Below, in pieces: positions 1 through 5,211 of a stretch of 6,570 bases of DNA. The stretch covers positions 1 through 6,570 of the forward strand of contig CAMODR010000067.1 in NCBI GenBank assembly GCA_946611495.1, in the 5' to 3' direction. Position numbers and translations under genes: made by a program. Position 1 is the stretch's first letter. Each line of letters begins with the position of its first letter. The DNA comes from an uncultured Methanobrevibacter sp. (GTDB lineage Archaea > Methanobacteriota > Methanobacteria > Methanobacteriales > Methanobacteriaceae). The notes under the pieces are model-generated. The model made no database searches. It was not told where the DNA came from and saw only the letters and a program-made list of their open reading frames with translations.

Positions 1-15
1 TTTGACTTATATTTT

Positions 16-23
16 TTTAAATA
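16..23 (+). promoter_or_regulatory. TATA box of the prepilin-like gene
   Basis: TTTAAATA lies 53 nt before the ATG at 69. This spacing matches the TATA-like boxes before the other plus-strand genes here, so transcription should start near position 40-45 with a leader of about 25 nt. A second TATA-like stretch (TTATATTT near 7-14) cannot be excluded. The ribosome binding site is weak: TGAT at 62-65 only. Confidence 0.45.
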
Positions 24-68
24 TTTTTTAACTAATAATTATTAACAAACCATTAATCTGATGATAAT

Positions 69-521
69 ATGTTATTTAAACCATTAGATAAGAAAGGACA
101 ATTGTCTTTAGAATATATCTTAAGCGTTATGGTGGTTATTTTAATAATCACTTTACTTTCTGTTCCAATATTAAGCTTAAGCATTGACTATACAAATGAT
201 GTAATGGATTCTATAAATGCAAAAAATGAGCTCTCAAAGATTACAGATGCCATAGACTTTTGCTATATTAATGGAAAGGGATCTAAAAAGACAGTTTTGC
301 TTGATTTTAATAAGGATGCAACAGTCAGATTCTCAAGCAATGGGGGCAGTGGCAGAGCAGTTTTAAGCTTAAAACTTTCAGATGGTTCTTATAAAGACAT
401 AATAGGTTCCTATGATTGTGATAATCTTAATGAAAACATTCATTTTTCAAAAGGATTTAATAAGCTTTCAGTAAGCTGGGATGAAGGAACAGGTTCAATC
501 ACTCTTTCTAGAAAATCTTAA
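69..521 (+). CDS. Class III signal peptide (prepilin-like) protein
   Basis: This 150-residue protein begins with a short basic stretch ending KKG, followed by QLSLEYI at residues 11-17 and a hydrophobic segment to about residue 39. That is the archaeal class III signal peptide pattern, with Q at +1, S at +3 and E at +5 of the mature protein. From family knowledge, the prepilin peptidase EppA would cut between G10 and Q11, and the hydrophobic helix would pack into a type IV pilus core or anchor the protein at the membrane. The rest (residues 40-150) looks like a small beta-rich domain with two cysteines, C65 and C117, which could form an external disulfide. The start is fixed by the short distance to the processing site. 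No other pilin, pilus ATPase or peptidase gene is visible next to it, so whether it is a pilin subunit or an isolated pseudopilin-like surface protein is open. The signal peptide call is firm and the function is not. Confidence 0.88.
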   Translation: MLFKPLDKKGQLSLEYILSVMVVILIITLLSVPILSLSIDYTNDVMDSINAKNELSKITDAIDFCYINGKGSKKTVLLDFNKDATVRFSSNGGSGRAVLSLKLSDGSYKDIIGSYDCDNLNENIHFSKGFNKLSVSWDEGTGSITLSRKS

Positions 522-560
522 ATTAGCTTATGATTTAAGATATTTCAGGTTATATTTTTT
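515..560 (+). terminator. Hairpin over stop codon plus T tract, gene 1
   Basis: ATCTTAAAT (515-523) pairs perfectly with ATTTAAGAT (533-541), and the stem can extend inward by a G-U and an A-U pair to leave a 5-nt loop. The stop codon (519-521) lies in the stem. A T-rich tract follows at 551-560. Archaeal termination mainly needs the U tract, so the hairpin's role is inferred. Confidence 0.5.
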
Positions 561-820
561 ATGGATGTAAATACATATGATAATGCATTTTCATAAAATT
601 TATAAATTATTTATTTTATATATAATAATAGACTTAAAAATTCTTAATTTTCATATTATTTTAAGTTTATTTTTCTAAAATTAGAAATGATATTATATTT
701 TTTAATTAATTTTAATATCTCTTATTTTTATAAATCTAAACTTAATTTAAATAAGAATTAATGACCTATATGTGTAGAAATAAAATATTTTTAATTTATA
801 ATTAAAAAGAGCTGATTATG
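522..820. other. Gene-free AT-rich spacer between genes 1 and 2
   Basis: About 300 bases of very AT-rich DNA. It holds the end of the gene 1 terminator, an 8-bp inverted repeat (ACTTAAAA at 632-639 with TTTTAAGT at 659-666), a TATA-like run near 614-626, and the probable gene 2 promoter near 746-753. The only short reading frame noted (561-596, 11 codons) has no ribosome binding site. I see no RNA gene; inverted repeats this AT-rich can arise by chance. Confidence 0.5.
746..753 (+). promoter_or_regulatory. Probable TATA box of the membrane protein gene
   Basis: TTTAAATA lies 75 nt before the preferred start at 821, further than for neighbouring genes, so the leader would be about 45-50 nt. 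TTTATAAAT at about 728-736 and TTTATATATA at about 617-626 are alternatives. The AT richness makes the choice uncertain. Confidence 0.35.
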
Positions 821-1600
821 ATGGATTTATTTGGTGGAATTATATATATAATCCTATTCATTATAATAATGGTATTTGCTTTCTCTATGGGCATATTATC
901 ACCATATGTTGGAAGAAAGGAAATAGTTTCAATTATTGCAATAGGATTTGTTCTTGGTGCTATTGGCGGATACTTTTTTATTTATCCAATTTATGAAGAA
1001 AGCCCATATGTTATAGGTAATGTCCAAGGATTGTTTACCATGGATAGTGAGGTAATTAACCTGAATATTCCATCAACATCTAATATTAGTGATGTAACTG
1101 AAAGGATTCATAATGTAAATGGTGTCAATTCAGTCAGCACAAATGGGTTTGAACTAAAGACAAGCGATATCAATAATGAAACGAAACGATATATTACCGA
1201 TTACTTGGCTAACGATTCAGAAATCGAATCCTATGAAATAGACACTAATAGCATTTCCGTTGACTTAAAGAATGATGCAAGTTCTACAGCAACTTTAGGA
1301 TCTCTTGTAAACTGGCTATCCAGTAATGTGGGGGTAAGTTCTGAATTTGCATTTGTCCATATTAAGGTAAAAGTCAATGCAAATCAGGTTTTAGATGTAA
1401 AGGATTACTTGAAGGAGAATCAATACACTATAGTTTCAGTTGAAGGGCCTGTTCAAGATTCCATTCATTATTTCTATGATAATTTGGTTCCAGAGTATGT
1501 GATTATGATTATAACTGGTATTGTAGGAGTTATAGTTGCTATTGCAGGAATTTATGTGGAGCCATTGACAAAAGTCTTTAGAACCTTTAGAAGAAACTGA
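821..1600 (+). CDS. Membrane protein of unknown function, three helices
   Basis: I do not recognise this 259-residue protein. Two hydrophobic helices lie at residues ~5-27 and ~35-57, separated by a short basic loop (GRKE). A soluble domain spans ~60-222, and a third helix spans ~225-246 before a basic tail (KVFRTFRRN). The positive-inside rule puts the loop and tail in the cytoplasm and the large domain outside the membrane. That domain has two alternating strand-helix-strand stretches (about 77-115 and 176-209) that could be small ferredoxin-like alpha/beta folds; this is inference from the pattern, not a match. It has no cysteine and no catalytic motif I can name. Two ATG codons stand in tandem at 818 and 821. 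I prefer 821 because GAGCTGAT (809-816, one mismatch to the ideal GAGGTGAT) is then 4 nt away, as in the DUF1002 gene. The gene stands alone with its own terminator. A sensor-like or envelope-organising role is possible but unproven. Confidence 0.82.
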   Translation: MDLFGGIIYIILFIIIMVFAFSMGILSPYVGRKEIVSIIAIGFVLGAIGGYFFIYPIYEESPYVIGNVQGLFTMDSEVINLNIPSTSNISDVTERIHNVNGVNSVSTNGFELKTSDINNETKRYITDYLANDSEIESYEIDTNSISVDLKNDASSTATLGSLVNWLSSNVGVSSEFAFVHIKVKVNANQVLDVKDYLKENQYTIVSVEGPVQDSIHYFYDNLVPEYVIMIITGIVGVIVAIAGIYVEPLTKVFRTFRRN

Positions 1601-1640
1601 TCTCTTCTAAAATCTTTTATTTTTCTTTTTTTTAATAATT
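1586..1640 (+). terminator. Hairpin over stop codon plus long T tract, gene 2
   Basis: TTTAGAAGA (1586-1594) pairs perfectly with TCTTCTAAA (1603-1611), a 9-bp stem containing three G-C pairs. The TGA stop (1598-1600) lies in the 8-nt loop. T-rich runs follow at about 1616-1640. This is the textbook intrinsic-terminator layout, although in archaea the T tract is the essential part. Confidence 0.65.
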
Positions 1641-1693
1641 TTTTTAATATTTTCTATATTTTATATTTTAATTTACTATTTTGAGAATTTAGG

Positions 1694-1701
1694 TTTATAT
1701 T
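1694..1701 (+). promoter_or_regulatory. TATA box of dph6
   Basis: TTTATATT lies 50 nt before the ATG at 1744, in line with the other promoters in this window. A strong ribosome binding site, AAGGTG (1733-1738), stands 5 nt before the start codon and fixes it. Confidence 0.5.
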
Positions 1702-1743
1702 TTAAATTATCTATTTAGAATCAATTAATTAAAAGGTGTATAT

Positions 1744-2427
1744 ATGAAATCTGCTGTTTTGTTTTCAGGTGGAAAGGATAGCGTAATGGCTTTAAATTAT
1801 GCTATTCGAAATGGAGATGATGTTAAGTATCTTCTATCTATCAAGTCTTTAAATGACGAATCCTATATGTTTCATGTTCCTAACATTCATTTGACTGATT
1901 TGATTTCTGAGGCTGTAGGAATACCTATCATTGAAGTCAAGACAGCTGGAGTGAAAGAGGAGGAACTTGAGGACTTAAGAGATGGATTTATTCAGCTTAA
2001 GGAACTTGGTGTTGAAGCTATATACACTGGAGCTCTTTTTTCAACTTATCAAAAGTCAAGAATTGAAAAATTGGCTGATGAAGTTGGAATCGAAGCATAT
2101 TCTCCTTATTGGCATAAGGATCCTAAAGAGTATATGGAGCTTGTCATATCCACTGGGTTTAAAGTAATCATAAGTGGGGTTTTTGCAGAAGGGCTTGATG
2201 AGAAATGGTTAGGCCGCCTGATTGATGAGGAAGCTCTTAGAGAACTTGAAAAAATCAGCGAAAAGACATATCTCCATCTTGCTTTTGAAGGGGGAGAGGC
2301 TGAAACTCTTGTTATAGATGGCCCTATTTTCAATAAAAGAATAGAAATTATTGATGCAGAGATAGATTGGCAACGTGATAATGGAACTTACAATGTTCTA
2401 GATGCCAGATTGGTTGATAAGGATTAA
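1744..2427 (+). CDS. dph6: Diphthine-ammonia ligase (diphthamide synthesis)
   Basis: This 227-residue protein has the usual length of archaeal Dph6 (MJ0570-type) enzymes. The enzyme uses ATP and ammonia to amidate diphthine on a histidine of translation elongation factor 2, the final step of diphthamide formation in the cytoplasm. The PP-loop ATP-binding motif SGGKDS is at residues 8-13. Further family motifs follow in order: MFHVPN (42-47), TGALFSTYQKSR (95-106), PYWHKDP (121-127), GLDEKWLG (150-157) and, near the end, GGEAETLVIDGP (183-194). All key motifs look intact. The start is set by AAGGTG just upstream and by the position of the PP-loop near the N terminus. No other diphthamide gene (dph2, dph5) is visible nearby, which is usual because these genes are scattered in archaea. 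Related PP-loop amidotransferases are the alternative, but the C-terminal motif argues strongly for Dph6. Confidence 0.95.
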   Translation: MKSAVLFSGGKDSVMALNYAIRNGDDVKYLLSIKSLNDESYMFHVPNIHLTDLISEAVGIPIIEVKTAGVKEEELEDLRDGFIQLKELGVEAIYTGALFSTYQKSRIEKLADEVGIEAYSPYWHKDPKEYMELVISTGFKVIISGVFAEGLDEKWLGRLIDEEALRELEKISEKTYLHLAFEGGEAETLVIDGPIFNKRIEIIDAEIDWQRDNGTYNVLDARLVDKD

Positions 2428-2465
2428 TAAGCATTATTAATCTTTATTTTTAATTTTTTTGATTT
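2419..2465 (+). terminator. Strong hairpin over stop codon plus T tract, dph6
   Basis: AAGGATTAATAA (2419-2430) pairs with TTATTAATCTTT (2434-2445) to give a 12-bp stem with one G-U pair and a 3-nt loop. The tandem stop TAATAA (2425-2430) is inside the left arm. The T-rich stretch 2443-2460 follows. Confidence 0.65.
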
Positions 2466-2511
2466 TAATTTTAATTCTCTGCTCTTTAGATCAAGTTCTA
2501 AAAAACAAAAC

Positions 2512-2521
2512 TTTAAATATA
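2512..2521 (+). promoter_or_regulatory. TATA box of the Asp/Tyr-tailed secreted protein gene
   Basis: TTTAAATATA lies 59 nt before the ATG at 2571. Transcription should start around 2540, leaving a leader of about 30 nt that carries the strong ribosome binding site GGGGTGAA (2560-2567). Confidence 0.55.
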
Positions 2522-2570
2522 ATCAAATCATTATTATTCTTAAAGTTAGATTTTTTTATGGGGTGAATAT

Positions 2571-3167
2571 ATGGATAAAAGGATTTTTAGATATTTTATA
2601 AGTTTTTTCATTATTTTAACAATCTTAAGCACAAGTTTTGTTATTGCAGATAACGTGTTTGCTAAGGATAATACTCCTAAGGGTTTTGAAACTTATTATA
2701 TGCGAGGATATGGTTTCAATGTGCCAAAATCATTTAAGCTTGCTGTTGATGGATATGATGATGTAAATCATTTGAATTATATGAACTTTAAAAAAGGAAG
2801 CAAATTCGTTAATATATCTTTAGAAAGACATTCCAAATTCAATACAAATCTTATGGACAGCTATTCTGTCTTTAATTGGAATGGATTAAACCATTATAAA
2901 AAATCAATAGCAGGAATAAGTGGTTTTTATGCTAAAAGCAATGGTGTAAAAAGTTTTATATTTTGCTCAGAAGATGATATTGTTTATATTAAGGCAAAAG
3001 GAGTCAAGTTATCTAATGTACTGTCTTCCATTAATCAGAGGAGTTATAAGTCTTATCATGATTCAAGCTATGACTTTGATGATGATGCTTATTATGAATC
3101 AGATGTCTATGATGATTCCTTTGACGATTCCTTTGATGATGCTAGTTATTATAATTATAACTGGTAA
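2571..3167 (+). CDS. Secreted protein of unknown function, Asp/Tyr-rich tail
   Basis: I do not recognise this 198-residue protein. A signal peptide or single anchor is clear: basic start MDKR, hydrophobic stretch ~7-27, and a plausible cleavage after NVFA near residue 31. Residues ~40-155 form a compact domain whose pattern (GYGFNVPKSF, then MNFKKGSKFVNISLE, then a helix-like end with VKLSNVLSSI) resembles small PsbP/Mog1-like beta folds seen in other secreted prokaryotic proteins; this is a tentative structural guess. Residues 157-198 are low complexity, with 12 Asp and 9 Tyr, including two DDSF units and an aromatic end (YYNYNW). Such a tail could bind calcium or other cations or contact the pseudomurein wall. 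The single cysteine is C132. The start is fixed by GGGGTGA 4-9 nt upstream. The gene is monocistronic with its own promoter. Confidence 0.85.
   Translation: MDKRIFRYFISFFIILTILSTSFVIADNVFAKDNTPKGFETYYMRGYGFNVPKSFKLAVDGYDDVNHLNYMNFKKGSKFVNISLERHSKFNTNLMDSYSVFNWNGLNHYKKSIAGISGFYAKSNGVKSFIFCSEDDIVYIKAKGVKLSNVLSSINQRSYKSYHDSSYDFDDDAYYESDVYDDSFDDSFDDASYYNYNW
3111..3134 (+). repeat. Two 12-bp tandem units encoding DDSF
   Basis: GATGATTCCTTT (3111-3122) is followed directly by GACGATTCCTTT (3123-3134), which differs at one base, and then by a truncated third unit GATGAT. In frame these give DDSF-DDSF-DD. The near identity, down to codon choice, points to recent slippage growth of the acidic tail. 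Confidence 0.75.
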
Positions 3168-3186
3168 TTATCATTATTTTTTAATT
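3151..3186 (+). terminator. Weak A/T hairpin over stop codon plus T tract, gene 4
   Basis: ATAATTA (3151-3157) pairs with TAATTAT (3165-3171), extendable by one G-U. The stop codon (3165-3167) opens the right arm. A T run follows at 3175-3182. The stem is all A-T, so the T tract is the better evidence for termination. Confidence 0.4.
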
Positions 3187-3281
3187 TTAACAACAATTAC
3201 TATTTCATTTTTTAAATTTAACAGTTAATCACTATTCTTTTTTTAATTATGAATTTTAGTCATTTAATTTATCAAATTCAA

Positions 3282-3848
3282 TTAAATAACCATTTCATAC
3301 TCTTTTTCATTATTTTCTCTTTCTTCAGATTCCATTTTAATTAAATCAAAAATCAGATCATCTTCTATTAGAATGCTCCACATTTTAAGGATTTTTTCAA
3401 TAAAATCATCACTTAATCTCATTTTTTGACTTACAATAGGACAATCATAGCTAAAATCGTCTTCATCATATATCAAATGCAGTTTGTTTTCCTTATCTAA
3501 ATGTGGACTTACAGGAAATGACCTGCATTGAATAGGCCTTGTTTTTCTATTGCAGTGAGGTGGATTGGAACATTTTACAAAATAAACTTTCCCATCCCAT
3601 GAATCTGGATATACATAGTCATCTGTTGTTTCGTAATACATATCAAACCATTCATTTTCAAAAAACAGTTCTTCCTCGCCAGGCAGGAGGTACAATACCA
3701 TTTCCAATAATTCGCCATCCTTGCTTTCCTTTTCTACTGTACAACAGATATTGTTGCAAAGGCTTCCGCAATCAAAATCAAGTGTAAAGGCATCTTCAGT
3801 CATTTCATAGATTTTTAAATAATCTTCTTTGCTAATAGAACTTTTCAT
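3282..3848 (-). CDS. YkgJ-family cysteine cluster protein
   Basis: This 188-residue cytoplasmic protein carries eight cysteines in the YkgJ (UPF0153, Zn/Fe-chelating) arrangement. The first group is C27-x3-C31-x3-CC (35, 36), in the stretch DCGSLCNNICC. Then come C93, C99 and C108 in KCSNPPHCNRKTRPIQCRSFP, and finally C136 in DCP. The RPxxCRxFP signature is diagnostic of the family. Members are thought to hold a zinc or iron-sulfur centre, but no member's reaction is securely known to me. The C terminus is acidic and charged. The insert between the first CC and C93, containing an acidic aromatic stretch (residues ~58-88), is long compared with minimal YkgJ domains. A GTG at 3857 would add three residues. 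I prefer the ATG at 3848 because the bases forming that GTG (GTGA) then serve as a ribosome binding site 5 nt away. It is transcribed divergently from the DUF1002 gene and shares a promoter motif with it. Confidence 0.88.
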   Translation of the reverse strand: MKSSISKEDYLKIYEMTEDAFTLDFDCGSLCNNICCTVEKESKDGELLEMVLYLLPGEEELFFENEWFDMYYETTDDYVYPDSWDGKVYFVKCSNPPHCNRKTRPIQCRSFPVSPHLDKENKLHLIYDEDDFSYDCPIVSQKMRLSDDFIEKILKMWSILIEDDLIFDLIKMESEERENNEKEYEMVI

Positions 3849-3903
3849 TTTATTCACTATAAGACTTTTTGATTGATATAGTATTTATTTATTTAGTTCA
3901 AGT

Positions 3904-3930
3904 TTTTAATTAACGAACTAATATTTTTTC
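3904..3930 (-). promoter_or_regulatory. Promoter and TTCG-type operator of the YkgJ gene
   Basis: Read on the minus strand, an A-rich TATA-like stretch (AAAAAATATT, 3930-3921) runs into TAGTTCG, then T, then TAATTAAAA (ending at 3904). The same string, with AC instead of T in the middle, follows the TATA box of the divergent DUF1002 gene. The predicted transcript would start near 3895-3900 with a leader of about 50 nt. An alternative TATA-like stretch (TAAATAAATA) lies at about 3893-3884. That the shared motif binds a regulator is inference. Confidence 0.5.
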
Positions 3931-4083
3931 ATTTGGCCAATCCGATTTTATAGCAAAATCTTTACAAATTTTAAATTTAGAAAAATATGCATATGCCTTT
4001 ATTTTATTAAAGAGGCAAAATTTAAGTTTTTTAATCTAAAGAATTTTACAAAAATTAAAAATGCAAATATAAATCTTTCCATT

Positions 4084-4103
4084 ATGTAAAATATACATTA
4101 CAT
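4084..4103. promoter_or_regulatory. Inverted repeat upstream of the DUF1002 TATA box
   Basis: ATGTAA (4084-4089) and TTACAT (4098-4103) are exact reverse complements separated by 8 bases, and the right arm touches the TATA box. A 20-bp element of this shape would suit a dimeric helix-turn-helix protein covering the TFB recognition region. It could also be chance in AT-rich DNA. Confidence 0.35.
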
Positions 4104-4129
4104 TTAAATACTAGTTCGACTAATTAAAA
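4103..4129 (+). promoter_or_regulatory. TATA box and TTCG-type operator of the DUF1002 gene
   Basis: TTTAAATA (4103-4110) lies 54 nt before the ATG at 4157. Directly after it, TAGTTCG (4112-4118), AC, and TAATTAAAA (4121-4129) fill the space between the TATA box and the expected start of transcription near 4130. That is where a bound repressor would block RNA polymerase. Related copies stand at the divergent gene 5 promoter and just after gene 6. Confidence 0.55.
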
Positions 4130-4156
4130 TTATAGAAATTTTTAGAGGTGATAAGT

Positions 4157-5014
4157 ATGAAAAAAACTGCAATTTCTATGCTAATTATTGCTATTATAGC
4201 AATATCTGTTATACCAGCAAGTTTTTCAGCAAATGATAGTTCAATTGTTGTTACTTATGGTGAAACTGCTTATATGAATCAAAATTATAAATCTCTTGTA
4301 GATGATTTCTTCTCAAGCAAAGGATTTGATTTAAATAATGTAAAAAGTCAAGTGATCACTGCAAATGATGTAAATCAAATATCTACAGGAATTTCAGGTA
4401 AAACTTACAATTCTAATCAAATATTTTCATCTGCTTTAGTGGATTTGACTGATAATGGGGAAATAACTGTTGAAGTGGACAATACAATCACAACCATCTC
4501 TCCAAAAATGTATGCTTCTGCATTAAAGTCAGCAGGAATTACAAGTGGGCATGTTTATGTAACCAGTCCCGTCACAGCTACAGGTGAATCTGCTCTTGCA
4601 GGAATCATGAATTCCTATGAGGAAGCTACTGATGTTGAAATTCCAGAAACTGTAAAGGAAGCAGCTAACGATGAAATCTACACAGAAGCGGCAATTGTTG
4701 AAAATTCCAATGTTAGTTCTGAAGACTTATCTAAATTAGTGGACGATGTAAAGGAAGAAGTTAAAGAGAAAAATATCACAGACACTCCAACTATTGTAAA
4801 CATAATCAATGATTACAGTACAACTTACAATATCAATATAAGTGACAGTGACATTCAAAATCTTGCAGAAACCATTGCTAAAACCCAATCTGTTCAAGAT
4901 GATGCAAATGGTTATAAGGAGCAAATCAATGATTTTGTAGACAATAACACTTCAGAATTCTCTTTTGATGGAATTTTTAAATCCATTATGAATTTCTTTC
5001 ATTTAAATGGTTAA
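4157..5014 (+). CDS. Secreted DUF1002 domain protein
   Basis: This 285-residue protein starts with a clear signal peptide (MKKTAIS, hydrophobic core ~4-20, probable cleavage after SFSA near residue 25). Residues ~30-160 match the DUF1002 pattern, including VTYGETAYMNQNYKSLV, the central ALKSAGI region and the diagnostic stretch YVTSPVTATGESALAGIMNSYE (134-155). Residues 160-262 are acidic and helix-rich with Asn/Thr-rich linkers, and the last 18 (FSFDGIFKSIMNFFHLNG) form a hydrophobic or amphipathic end that might contact the membrane. There are no cysteines. The family is known mainly from Firmicutes and has no established function. I place the start at the ATG at 4157 because GAGGTGAT (4145-4152) then sits 4 nt upstream; a start at the GTG at 4148 would lie inside that site. 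Its context is a divergent cysteine-cluster gene and shared TTCG-type motifs on both sides. The family call is strong and the role unknown. Confidence 0.9.
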   Translation: MKKTAISMLIIAIIAISVIPASFSANDSSIVVTYGETAYMNQNYKSLVDDFFSSKGFDLNNVKSQVITANDVNQISTGISGKTYNSNQIFSSALVDLTDNGEITVEVDNTITTISPKMYASALKSAGITSGHVYVTSPVTATGESALAGIMNSYEEATDVEIPETVKEAANDEIYTEAAIVENSNVSSEDLSKLVDDVKEEVKEKNITDTPTIVNIINDYSTTYNINISDSDIQNLAETIAKTQSVQDDANGYKEQINDFVDNNTSEFSFDGIFKSIMNFFHLNG

Positions 5015-5030
5015 ATTTTAATTATATTTA

Positions 5031-5064
5031 AAAATATTAGTCGAATTAATTCGAATAATTAAAA
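5031..5064. promoter_or_regulatory. TTCG-type palindromic element after the DUF1002 gene
   Basis: The block begins AAAATATTAG (5031-5040), as in the gene 5 promoter. It continues with the perfect 14-bp palindrome TCGAATTAATTCGA (5041-5054) and ends in TTCGAATAATTAAAA (5050-5064), one base different from the gene 6 operator core at 4115-4129. Its left half also contains ATTAGTCGAA (5036-5045), the exact reverse complement of 4115-4124. Allowing one mismatched pair, the symmetry spans 5036-5059. It may be a regulator site, an extra promoter, or a remnant of duplication. Confidence 0.5.
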
Positions 5065-5085
5065 ATAGATTTATTATAAAAGCAT

Positions 5086-5130
5086 ATTAAGTAATTTTTA
5101 TTTAAATTACTTAATTACTTTTTTATTTTT
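5086..5130 (+). terminator. 12-bp perfect hairpin plus T tracts after the DUF1002 gene
   Basis: ATTAAGTAATTT (5086-5097) pairs perfectly with AAATTACTTAAT (5104-5115) around a 6-nt loop. T-rich tracts follow from 5119 and continue to about 5180. It would end transcripts from gene 6, or a short transcript begun at the 5031-5064 element. A smaller hairpin (5001-5006 with 5011-5016) spans the gene 6 stop codon itself. Confidence 0.6.
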
Positions 5131-5211
5131 TAACTTTTTTTAACAATTTTTAGTTAAATTTTTTTATTAAACTTTTTTTAGCTTAATTTTTGCTGATTTT
5201 CGTTTTAATGT

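Larger units (their letters stand above)
3849..4156. other. Divergent promoter region between genes 5 and 6
   Basis: This 308-base region holds no gene. It contains, from left to right: the gene 5 leader, a TTCG-type motif with overlapping minus-strand TATA (3904-3930), the palindrome TTGGCCAA (3933-3940), the palindrome ATATGCATAT (3985-3994), a bulged inverted repeat (TGCCTTTA 3994-4001 with TAAAGAGGCA 4008-4017), the inverted repeat ATGTAA-N8-TTACAT (4084-4103), and the gene 6 TATA box and TTCG-type motif (4103-4129). The density of symmetrical elements suggests regulated divergent transcription. Confidence 0.55.

Noticed and set aside
58..64. CTGATGA, resembling the C box of an archaeal C/D guide RNA
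   Set aside because: It is in the translation initiation region of gene 1, and I found no matching D box at suitable distance.
561..596. Eleven-codon frame between genes 1 and 2
   Set aside because: No ribosome binding site (T run directly upstream) and too short to support.
1982..2333. Open frames inside dph6 (plus strand 1982-2167, minus strand 2106-2333)
   Set aside because: They lie wholly within a gene whose motifs are all intact, have no ribosome binding sites, and encode low-quality protein sequence.
2974..3228. Very hydrophobic, Met/Ile-rich 84-residue frame overlapping the end of gene 4
   Set aside because: It is the shifted reading of the GAT-rich acidic tail (GATGAT reads as ATG-ATG out of frame). 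The hydrophobicity is an artefact, and no ribosome binding site is present.
3262..3287. 8-bp inverted repeat over the stop codon of the YkgJ gene
   Set aside because: The stem is all A-T and no T tract follows on the minus strand, so I do not call it a terminator.
3539..3787. Plus-strand frame of 82 codons opposite the YkgJ gene
   Set aside because: Antisense shadow of the cysteine-rich coding sequence, with no start signals.
4736..4924. Minus-strand frame of 62 codons inside the DUF1002 gene
   Set aside because: Antisense shadow with no promoter or ribosome binding site.
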